DNA from: Candidatus Uhrbacteria bacterium
GTDB lineage: Bacteria > Patescibacteriota > Patescibacteriia > 2-12-FULL-60-25
NCBI GenBank assembly: GCA_003231955.1
Contig: QIKL01000058.1
Location: 1 to 33,915 of the forward strand
Direction: 5' to 3'
Length of the DNA stretch: 33,915 nt
The position numbers and the translations under genes were made by a program. Positions within the stretch are counted from its first letter, which is position 1, and each line of letters begins with the position of its first letter. Below, piece by piece: positions 16,158 to 22,415 of this stretch. A model generated the notes under the pieces. It was given only the letters and a program-made list of their open reading frames with translations. It did no database searches and was not told where the DNA came from.

Positions 16158-16871
16158 ATGAAATTTGCATGGTTTATATGGAGCTTGGGGCTTCTAGCAA
16201 TTTGGTTGCTTATCTACTTTTGTTTACCGACGCGATCAGCTCGTCGTCAAATGCTTCGTGTTAGTTTGTGGACGTCGCTGCTCGGGCTGACTGAACCATT
16301 GTTCGTACCGCGTTATTGGAACCCGCCGTCGTTGTTCGGGTTGGCTCAGTCAACCGGTTTTGATATTGAAAGTTTAATATTTGCATTTGGGGTTGGCGGA
16401 ATATCCGTCCTGTATGATCTTATTTTTCCGCGGATACGCTGTAAGATGGCGGATCGGGAACGAATGTCTCCTAGACATCGGTTTCATTTGTTGGCTATTT
16501 GGAGCGGACCTATTGTGTTTATAGGCTTTTTTATTTGGGGACGCCTAAATCCCATTTACGATGTAATTATCGCTCTTACTATTGGATCAATCGCAACAGC
16601 ATTGTGTCGTCCAGATCTACTGCGAAAGATGTTATTTACCGGTCCGGCATTCCTCTTTATGTATTTTTTTTATTTCTCGACACTCGTGTGGGCATATCCC
16701 GCGTACGTTCGGACGGTGTGGAATCTAAAAGAACTTACAGGAATTTTTATTGGAGGGATCCCTGTTGAGGAACTCATTTTCGCATTAGTCCTCGGTTTTT
16801 ATTGGGCTAGCGTATACGAGCACCTGATGATGGTGAAGCTCCGAGTGTTGCCTAGAAAAACGATGCCGTGA
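16158..16871 (+). CDS. Lycopene-cyclase-domain membrane protein
   Basis: A 237-residue polytopic membrane protein with about seven hydrophobic segments, resembling the CrtYc/CrtYd (CarR-type) lycopene cyclase domain family. The key C-terminal motif GIPVEELIFALVLGFYWASVYEH (around residue 200) matches the PxEE(hydrophobic)F signature, and a degenerate counterpart, DIESLIFAFGVGGI, lies around residue 70, so both halves of a fused YcYd form seem to be present. Known relatives cyclise lycopene to beta- or epsilon-carotene. No phytoene synthase, desaturase or rhodopsin gene is in this window, so the substrate is open. It is transcribed alone behind an extended -10 box. Confidence 0.7.
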   Translation: MKFAWFIWSLGLLAIWLLIYFCLPTRSARRQMLRVSLWTSLLGLTEPLFVPRYWNPPSLFGLAQSTGFDIESLIFAFGVGGISVLYDLIFPRIRCKMADRERMSPRHRFHLLAIWSGPIVFIGFFIWGRLNPIYDVIIALTIGSIATALCRPDLLRKMLFTGPAFLFMYFFYFSTLVWAYPAYVRTVWNLKELTGIFIGGIPVEELIFALVLGFYWASVYEHLMMVKLRVLPRKTMP

Positions 16872-16916
16872 GAAGCCCCTAGCAAAGATTATTTTCTCTC
16901 TGAAGTAGGGACTTCT
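16871..16916. terminator. Possible bidirectional hairpin
   Basis: AGAAGCCCCTA (16871-16881) and TAGGGACTTCT (16906-16916) pair with one mismatch across a 24-nt loop. It separates the lycopene-cyclase-like gene from the convergent small membrane protein gene. Confidence 0.4.
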
Positions 16917-16932
16917 CTGATTCATGGAAGGG

Positions 16933-17202
16933 CTACTTTTTTGTCTGCTGTTTTTCGTAGTATGCATCAAGTGCGCCGAGGATCCATCCAGTTAGTGCGC
17001 CCCATGCGGCCCATTCAATGACAATGAGAATGAAGCTAACAAGGTTCATTCCACTCCAACCCAGGGTTGACATCTGAAGGAACTGCTGGTGATAGGCCTG
17101 AACATCTACTGGGAGGATATATCCCCAAAAGAAGCAGCCAATGGCAGCGAGTGCCCCGAATGTTGCGAGAGTCGGAATAAGAAGGTTTCGATGAAGTGTC
17201 AT
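16933..17202 (-). CDS. Small two-pass membrane protein
   Basis: An 89-residue protein with two hydrophobic segments (about residues 8-29 and 52-76) and a Lys/Gln-rich tail (YYEKQQTKK). No family is recognised. The reading frame is open a further 65 codons upstream, but that part is low-quality sequence overlapping the divergent gene's promoter, and the ATG at 17202 begins the plausible protein. It is divergent from the cysteine/metal cluster starting at 17396 and could share its control region (17203-17395), but the proteins show no obvious relationship. Confidence 0.65.
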   Translation of the reverse strand: MTLHRNLLIPTLATFGALAAIGCFFWGYILPVDVQAYHQQFLQMSTLGWSGMNLVSFILIVIEWAAWGALTGWILGALDAYYEKQQTKK

Positions 17203-17383
17203 ATATATTATGTATATTACTGCGTAAATATAGTCACGTTGGACGCAAGTTTTTATTTTTATGGATCTTTCCAAACAACAGTATTCAATAGCAGATCCTA
17301 TTTTTAGGATATTCCTTGCTTTCTTTTTAGGCAAATCAGCCATCTGGCGGTTTACTGTTGTTGTTCTTTTATCCTCCGCGGGA

Positions 17384-17389
17384 TAGCAT
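17384..17389 (+). promoter_or_regulatory. -10 box at the head of the cysteine/metal cluster
   Basis: TAGCAT ends exactly 6 nt before the ATG at 17396, the same spacing as at the stronger extended -10 boxes elsewhere. No TGn extension or -35 box supports it. Confidence 0.35.
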
Positions 17390-17395
17390 GTCCGC

Positions 17396-17824
17396 ATGAA
17401 ACGGTTGACACTCGGGATGATTATTGCCGTCTTGGCGTTATTTCAGGTTATGGCGCTCTTTTCGATATCAACGATGAATATGCACGGCGTCATGGAACCC
17501 TGCACAATATCCTCTATTTTTGGCACAGGATGCGCGGGTGACATGAATGGCATAGAAATGCTCAGCCATCACATACTGGCAGCTTTACATACAGTTCCAA
17601 CAGCGATGCATGGAGATGCGGCTGCTGAAGCTTTTTTTGCACTCCTTGTTCTATTCGCCTTTTCAGGGCAGCAAAGACGATCGTTCATTCAGTTTTTAGA
17701 AGATACGTCAAAGCCACTTGGCGGAGTATTACGAAATAGAGAAGGTTTATTTTTCGCTTACAGACGCAAACTTCGTTGGTCAGTAGTCCAGGATGATGGA
17801 TATGGTTTATCCATCTGTGCGTGA
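17396..17824 (+). CDS. Met/His/Cys-rich membrane protein, cluster gene 1
   Basis: A 142-residue protein with an N-terminal hydrophobic segment (about residues 5-25) and a second one (about 76-90). The loop between them is loaded with potential soft-metal ligands: six Met, five His and two Cys in about 55 residues, including MNMHG, a Cys pair (36 and 46) and LSHHI. Such composition is typical of copper-handling loops; the function is inferred from composition and neighbours. The C-terminal 50 residues are basic and probably cytoplasmic. It is the first of five same-strand genes ending at 20690. Confidence 0.65.
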   Translation: MKRLTLGMIIAVLALFQVMALFSISTMNMHGVMEPCTISSIFGTGCAGDMNGIEMLSHHILAALHTVPTAMHGDAAAEAFFALLVLFAFSGQQRRSFIQFLEDTSKPLGGVLRNREGLFFAYRRKLRWSVVQDDGYGLSICA

Positions 17825-17852
17825 GTGTGCATGTCTTGAATGGCTTAAACGG

Positions 17853-17906
17853 AAGTTGAGACGCACAGTTACGCTGAGAAGTTTTTTCTAATTCTCGTCT
17901 CAACTT
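17853..17906 (+). promoter_or_regulatory. Inverted repeat before the DUF411 gene
   Basis: AAGTTGAGACG (17853-17863) and CGTCTCAACTT (17896-17906) are perfect 11-bp complements. Inside, GAGAA (17876-17880) pairs with TTCTC (17892-17896) around a T-run. The element ends 8 nt before the DUF411 start codon. It may be a terminator/attenuator of gene 1, an operator or an mRNA structure. The outer arms resemble those of the dyad at 18465-18506. Confidence 0.65.
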
Positions 17907-17914
17907 ATGAAATT

Positions 17915-18427
17915 ATGGAAACGTCTAAAACGTCTAATAATAGGACGTATATCTTCTGGGCTGTCCTCCTAAGCGTCATCGCAACAGGCGGCCTTATCTA
18001 CTATGCCTTCAGTAATAGGTCGACGTCGGAAGCGCCTCAATCGGGTCATTCGCAGCTTCTCGTCAAGGCTACACTATATAAAGATCCAACGTGCAGCTGT
18101 TGCATGGGTTATGTCGCGTATCTTAAGCGGAACGGATTTGATGTTAATGTCGTCAAAGAGCAAGACATGGAACCAATCAAACAAAAATTCCACGTTCCAG
18201 CGGACATGGAGAGCTGTCACACGGTGGTCATCGGTGACGTCTTTGTCGAAGGTCATGTACCAATTAAAGCTGTCAGAAAGCTCTTGAATAATCCTCGTGG
18301 ATTTGCTGGTATCGCACTTCCAGGAATGCCAGCTGGTTCTCCTGGTATGCCTGGTGTAAAAGCCGCGCCGTTTGATGTTCACAGCGTGTCTGTGAATGGA
18401 AAAGTAGCGAATTATCTTGAGATATAA
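17915..18427 (+). CDS. CopG-like DUF411 copper-binding protein, cluster gene 2
   Basis: A 170-residue DUF411 protein, the family of the Pseudomonas copper-resistance protein CopG, whose thioredoxin-like fold binds a multicopper cluster through cysteines. A membrane anchor (about residues 12-31) puts the domain outside the membrane. The diagnostic YKDPTCSCCMGY gives the CxCC ligands (C60, C62, C63), and DMESCHT supplies the fourth (C101). VVEGHVP-like (VFVEGHVP) and GIALPGMPAGSPGM are typical downstream family motifs. Length fits anchored members. Copper binding is inferred from the family; no CopA-type ATPase or Cu regulator is in this window. Confidence 0.92.
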   Translation: METSKTSNNRTYIFWAVLLSVIATGGLIYYAFSNRSTSEAPQSGHSQLLVKATLYKDPTCSCCMGYVAYLKRNGFDVNVVKEQDMEPIKQKFHVPADMESCHTVVIGDVFVEGHVPIKAVRKLLNNPRGFAGIALPGMPAGSPGMPGVKAAPFDVHSVSVNGKVANYLEI

Positions 18428-18464
18428 ACGAGGTCTCGCGATCCTTAATTAACATAAACGAAAT

Positions 18465-18506
18465 GTTGTGATACGACCCCGTCGTATGGCAGGGTTGTAT
18501 CACAAC
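18465..18506 (+). promoter_or_regulatory. Two-state dyad before cluster gene 3
   Basis: GTTGTGATACGACCC (18465-18479) pairs with GGGTTGTATCACAAC (18492-18506) over 15 positions with one G-T pair. A competing perfect stem, ATACGAC (18471-18477) with GTCGTAT (18481-18487), uses part of the same left arm. The element ends 14 nt before the start codon at 18521. Mutually exclusive hairpins suggest attenuation or a ligand-sensing leader; a protein operator is the alternative. Confidence 0.65.
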
Positions 18507-18520
18507 TTAAGACAAAAAAT

Positions 18521-18826
18521 ATGAGTTGTTGCAATAAAGGTAATCCAAAAACAACGGCAGCAGAAGAACAGCAACAGCATGTTCTAGAGACGGCCGCGCC
18601 AGAAGAACATATATCGCCGCATCGTCGTTCAAAGGTATCGGCTGGGAGCGTACAAATTATCGTGCTTGTGCTTTTAATCGTCCTGGCGGGTATTCAGACT
18701 ACTGAACTCTTCGGTATTGAACGTGCATCTGCCTCTTTAAAGTCTTCCACTCCTAGCATCTCTACTGCGGCGGCGGCGTCTGTGGCACCGTCTAGTGCAT
18801 TACCCAAGCAGGTTGGAGGCTGTTGA
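18521..18826 (+). CDS. Small single-pass protein with terminal cysteines, cluster gene 3
   Basis: A 101-residue protein with a cysteine pair at the very N-terminus (MSCCNKG), a hydrophilic segment with three His, one membrane span (about residues 46-62) and an Ala/Ser-rich outer segment ending in VGGC. The charge pattern (HRRSK before the span) predicts the N-terminus inside and the C-terminal Cys outside, so it presents thiols on both faces of the membrane. No family is recognised. It lies 4 nt before the triple-thioredoxin gene, and its last codons (GGTTGGAGG) hold a Shine-Dalgarno-like GGAGG for that gene. Confidence 0.65.
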   Translation: MSCCNKGNPKTTAAEEQQQHVLETAAPEEHISPHRRSKVSAGSVQIIVLVLLIVLAGIQTTELFGIERASASLKSSTPSISTAAAASVAPSSALPKQVGGC

Positions 18827-18830
18827 CGTT

Positions 18831-19961
18831 ATGCCAATCATTTATCGAAATAGTCTTTTCGTCATTCTTATTCTTCTCCTCGCTGGAGGCGCAGTTTTTG
18901 GCGGCGAGGCATGGTTTCATCTTTCCCAAAAGCAAGTTAAAGTTGCCGAAGCACAGCGTCCGGCAGATGTTCAAATTACGGCGATTACCGTCTCGGATTG
19001 TCCGGATTGTTACAGTTTGAAGAGTGCTATCGACGCTATTGCGGCGCAGCCTTTTACTGTTCAGAAAGAGATAGAGGTTGCGTCCACGTCGACCGAGGCA
19101 CGGGCGTTAATTCAGAAATACAATATTCAGAGGCTTCCGACGCTCGTGATCACAGGTGAAATAGATAAGCAAAATGTCCACGTATTCCTCTCTGCTAATA
19201 CTGATTTACGAGATGGGGCGCTCGTGTGGTCTATCCCACAACCCGTTTATATTGATCCAGCAACTGGGAAGGCTGTTGGTCGTGTCACGGTTACTGTAAT
19301 TAATGATCCTGCTTGTACCGATTGTACGGATGTGGCGTCCTATCTCGATCAGCTGGATCACATGGGAATGAAACAGAAGGCCTCATCCACGCTCAATTGG
19401 CGGTCGCCGAAGGCACGTAAATTGATAGCGGCATACGGGCTGACGTCAATCCCTGCGTTAATTCTTTCACCAGAAGCCGGTTTGTATCCATCAATTAAAC
19501 GTGCGTGGAAACGATTTGGGACAAGCACTGCTGATGGAACATTTGTCGCGAGTATTCATCACCCACCGTATGTTGAGTTACCTCAGGGGAAGGTTCGGGG
19601 TCGTGTTTCCGTTACGTATGTGGCGGATGCTAGCTGCTTATCATGTTATAACGTAGCAATCCAACAAAAAATCCTTCAACAAAAATTTGGTGTATCTCTG
19701 TCGCATAAATCTACAGTCGATGTGATGTCAGCCAAAGGGAAGAGACTTATTAAGACGTATAAAATCACAAGCGTTCCGACCTTTGTATTGACGGGTGACT
19801 ATGAGGCATATCCAAGCCTTATGAAAGTTTTGCCGTCCGTCGGGTCCATAGAAGCGAATGGCTCATATGTCTTTCGTGATGACGCACAAATAGGTACCTA
19901 TAAAGATTTGACAACCGGCAAGGTCGTGACGCACGGTGCTACGTCCTCGACCGGAACCTGA
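18831..19961 (+). CDS. Anchored protein with three tandem thioredoxin-like domains, cluster gene 4
   Basis: A 376-residue protein anchored by one N-terminal span (about residues 8-24) and carrying three consecutive thioredoxin-fold modules of about 105 residues. Each begins with a beta strand leading to a CxxC (CPDC 57-60, CTDC 162-165, CLSC 269-272) and contains the cis-proline strand (LPT 102, IPA 207, VPT 315). Each module ends in a tyrosine- and glycine-rich segment. None has the usual WCGPC or WCxxC, so redox properties may differ from classic thioredoxins. ATG 18831 is chosen because it follows GGAGG by 11 nt and starts the hydrophobic anchor; the frame opens 36 nt earlier. It is 9 nt before gene 5. 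Confidence 0.85.
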   Translation: MPIIYRNSLFVILILLLAGGAVFGGEAWFHLSQKQVKVAEAQRPADVQITAITVSDCPDCYSLKSAIDAIAAQPFTVQKEIEVASTSTEARALIQKYNIQRLPTLVITGEIDKQNVHVFLSANTDLRDGALVWSIPQPVYIDPATGKAVGRVTVTVINDPACTDCTDVASYLDQLDHMGMKQKASSTLNWRSPKARKLIAAYGLTSIPALILSPEAGLYPSIKRAWKRFGTSTADGTFVASIHHPPYVELPQGKVRGRVSVTYVADASCLSCYNVAIQQKILQQKFGVSLSHKSTVDVMSAKGKRLIKTYKITSVPTFVLTGDYEAYPSLMKVLPSVGSIEANGSYVFRDDAQIGTYKDLTTGKVVTHGATSSTGT

Positions 19962-19970
19962 TGTACGACT

Positions 19971-20690
19971 ATGAAATTTCATCTCAACAGTTCTATAGTA
20001 ATTCTTACCTTTTTTCTCTTCATTCTTCTTGGTTTGAATCAATTTCTCATCGCATCCGTATCCACGTCGCTTGGTGGTTCATCAATGACGTCGATCGCGG
20101 GAGATTTTTTTCACATAAAGAGTGCGAGCGCGAAGGTGATTATTATGCCGATATTGAATCCGGATGGGAGGACGACTTCATTGAAATCAATGCCGACTAT
20201 TACGGATGTAGCTGCAGAGCCTAAAGGAAGAGATATTGCTCAGGATGCTATGCACGTGATGGTCGGGACGGGTTCACCGTTTTACGCACCGTCTGGTGTG
20301 AGCTTCGATAATCCTGTCGGCGCAGAGAAGGCTTGGGGCTCGTATCAGTCGCTGCAACTTACTGCGTCTCAGGAACAGCGATTTACCGCATTGACGCATA
20401 TTCTGACATGTAATTATTGTTGCGGTACGCCGATGCGTGTAACTATTAACGCATCAGGTTCTTGTGCTCATGCACAAGCAGCACGAGGATTTTTCCGTTA
20501 TATGTTGAAAAAATACGGCGACACCTACAGCAACAAACAGCTGCTTGGCGAAGCATTTCGGTGGCAGGCAATCTGGTTTCCGCAGGGTGTTGTTCAGGAT
20601 TATCTGCTTGCGACGGGGAGAGGAAACGTTCTTGGACACCAAACACATGGCGGTGCGGGTATTGATGGCAAGCACGGAATTACGCTGTGA
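19971..20690 (+). CDS. Exported CxxCC...CxH protein, cluster gene 5
   Basis: A 239-residue protein with an N-terminal membrane anchor or signal (about residues 8-29). The C-terminal half contains a conserved-looking ligand set C147-x2-C150-C151 and, 13 residues later, C165-A-H167, followed by a helical region (about 168-215) ending in a WFPQGVVQDYLL segment. The arrangement recalls metal-binding domains such as the PCYCGC motif proteins, but the spacing is different and I cannot assign it. Its position behind CopG-like and thioredoxin-like genes makes a metal- or heme-handling or thiol-exchange role plausible. This is inference only. Confidence 0.7.
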   Translation: MKFHLNSSIVILTFFLFILLGLNQFLIASVSTSLGGSSMTSIAGDFFHIKSASAKVIIMPILNPDGRTTSLKSMPTITDVAAEPKGRDIAQDAMHVMVGTGSPFYAPSGVSFDNPVGAEKAWGSYQSLQLTASQEQRFTALTHILTCNYCCGTPMRVTINASGSCAHAQAARGFFRYMLKKYGDTYSNKQLLGEAFRWQAIWFPQGVVQDYLLATGRGNVLGHQTHGGAGIDGKHGITL

Positions 20691-20824
20691 GTCGAATGTG
20701 ACATATTTGATGGCGGGAGATTTTAGATACATGCCGAAAATGGACATAATCTAATTTTTTCGTCCCCGTGGTTATCACAGGAGCCCTTTAGATCGTAGAG
20801 CGATACAAGAAGTAATTGTATTAA

Positions 20825-20854
20825 AAAAAGACTGGTTCTTGTACCAGTCTTTTT
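20825..20854. terminator. Strong bidirectional terminator
   Basis: AAAAAGACTGGT (20825-20836) and ACCAGTCTTTTT (20843-20854) form a perfect 12-bp stem with a 6-nt loop. The A-run and T-run let it work on both strands: for the cysteine/metal cluster to the left and the leftward CBS gene to the right. Confidence 0.88.
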
Positions 20855-20922
20855 GATTCTGAGGATCTCATTTACGTTTCTATTCATATCGTCATATCGT
20901 CGATCTTTATAAAAATAAAAGC

Positions 20923-21375
20923 TTAGTGGATTTCAAAGTGGTTCTCGAGGATTCGGCGGTAGATATCTGTCCGGCTGATGATACCTACGAGTTTTTTGCC
21001 TTCAACTACTGGAAGACGGTTGATATTGTGCGCGAGCATAAGTGCGCCAGCACGCATAATCGGTGCGTCTGGATTTATAGTTAGGACATCCCGTGTCATA
21101 AATCGATGGACAGGATGGGTGCGGATTTCATTAATTTTATTCTCTCGTTCCTCGTAGTCTGTGTACGATTCTGGATTTACATAGTAGCTTCGGTAAAACG
21201 GATACATGATCCGGAAAAGATCTTTTTCCGAGACCGTTCCAATCATTCGCCCCGTTTCGTCTAAGACTGGCATACCGCTGATTTTGCGGTTTGCAAGAAT
21301 ACGAGCTACATCCTCATATGTCGCGTTTGCATGAACCGTGATCACACTAAGTTTCATAACGTCTCGGACTTTCAT
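20923..21375 (-). CDS. Two-CBS-domain protein
   Basis: A 150-residue protein made of one CBS pair (Bateman module). The first CBS (about 1-60) has VRDVMKLSVITV, ISGMPVLDETGRMIGTVSEKDL; the second (about 90-145) has RFMTRDVLTINPDAPI and NRLPVVEGKKLVGIISRTDI. There is an inserted Tyr/Glu-rich linker between them. Such proteins sense adenine nucleotides or S-adenosylmethionine; the ligand is not predictable. It is transcribed alone from the promoter at 21385-21414. Confidence 0.93.
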   Translation of the reverse strand: MKVRDVMKLSVITVHANATYEDVARILANRKISGMPVLDETGRMIGTVSEKDLFRIMYPFYRSYYVNPESYTDYEERENKINEIRTHPVHRFMTRDVLTINPDAPIMRAGALMLAHNINRLPVVEGKKLVGIISRTDIYRRILENHFEIH

Positions 21376-21384
21376 ATTGTTTTT

Positions 21385-21414
21385 AGCATAACTCTAGGTA
21401 TCTAGATTTGACAA
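21385..21414 (-). promoter_or_regulatory. Promoter of the CBS-domain gene
   Basis: On the minus strand, TTGTCA (21414-21409) and TATGCT (21390-21385) are separated by 18 nt. TATGCT ends 9 nt before the ATG, giving an almost leaderless message. Confidence 0.55.
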
Positions 21415-21556
21415 TGGTAATAATTTTGTTTGGACGAGATGATTGTGACCGTTATTTTTTAGTCTAGAGTCTGGTGATGCGGGTGGATAATATATGTACA
21501 TAGGATCTGTTCTAGACAAAATTTTTTTCTCATCTCTCATTCTAATTTGTGTCACG

Positions 21557-21565
21557 TGGTACACT
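21557..21565 (+). promoter_or_regulatory. Extended -10 box adjoining the start codon
   Basis: TGGTACACT ends 7 nt before the ATG at 21573. The same nine bases occur before the ATP synthase relic at 28948-28956. Confidence 0.6.
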
Positions 21566-21572
21566 GCGTGCG

Positions 21573-22415
21573 ATGTATATTGTGATTGATATTGGGGGGA
21601 CCTTCATTCGTCTTGCGCGAGCGTCGTCATCCCGTAAAGATTCGCTTGATTTGCGGCACGTTCATATTTTTCAAACGCCACGGACATATGAGCGGATGAT
21701 TGCGATTTTACATACGGAGGTGCGCGCTTTTGGCGGATCAAAAATCCGCGGGATCGGTGTGTGTATTAAAGGCGTTGTTGATCGGAATCAGGGGACCGTC
21801 ACACGAGTCACACAATCTGGCAAACAAGTCTTATTGATCGCGAGTGATATTCGGAATTTTTTTCATTGTCCAGTCATTGTGGAAAATGATGCGACTGCGG
21901 CCGCAATCGGCGAAGCAGAATTCGGTAAAGTCGGCAGAGATTTTCTCTTCGTGATTTGGGGAACAGGCATCGGCGGTACACAAATCTATCAACACGGTAA
22001 AAAACTTTTTGTTTCTTCATTTGAACCTGGTGGGCAACTTCTTTTATATGGGAATCATCGATCTCATCTTACATTCGGACAAATTTGTTCTGGAAAAGGC
22101 ATCGTGCGGCGGTTTAAACGCCCAGCAGAACAGTTGAATGCGTCTCAGTGGTCAGCTATTCTTTCAGATATGGCTATTGGTATCTCAAATCTTTTAACCA
22201 TTCGACCGAGTGCTACAGTGATTTTCGGCGGCGGTGTTGCTCTTCATCACCCAGAGCTCATTCGGCGGCTTCATCGGATGCTAAAGCAGGACATACGTTT
22301 GCTCCCGAAGTGCGCGCCACCACGTACGATGCAACTTGCGGCGACTAAAGACATGGCCGGTCTTAGTGGCGCTTTCGTGTGCCTTACAATGTCTAAAAAA
22401 ATACTTTTTTTATGA
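21573..22415 (+). CDS. ROK-family sugar kinase, zinc motif degenerate
   Basis: A 280-residue ROK protein. The phosphate-1 motif IDIGGT (5-10), the catalytic Asp in ENDATAAA (D106) and the GTGIGG loop (130-135) are present, so ATP-dependent sugar phosphorylation is likely. The usual zinc motif (Glu-x-Gly-His ... CxCGxxGC) is replaced by EPGG and QICSGKG, so the structural zinc is probably missing; this weakens a specific glucokinase call. The C-terminus lacks a DNA-binding domain, so it is not a NagC-like regulator. Its TGA overlaps the ATG of the TreT-like gene (ATGA), indicating coupling. It could phosphorylate glucose released by reverse TreT action. Confidence 0.85.
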   Translation: MYIVIDIGGTFIRLARASSSRKDSLDLRHVHIFQTPRTYERMIAILHTEVRAFGGSKIRGIGVCIKGVVDRNQGTVTRVTQSGKQVLLIASDIRNFFHCPVIVENDATAAAIGEAEFGKVGRDFLFVIWGTGIGGTQIYQHGKKLFVSSFEPGGQLLLYGNHRSHLTFGQICSGKGIVRRFKRPAEQLNASQWSAILSDMAIGISNLLTIRPSATVIFGGGVALHHPELIRRLHRMLKQDIRLLPKCAPPRTMQLAATKDMAGLSGAFVCLTMSKKILFL

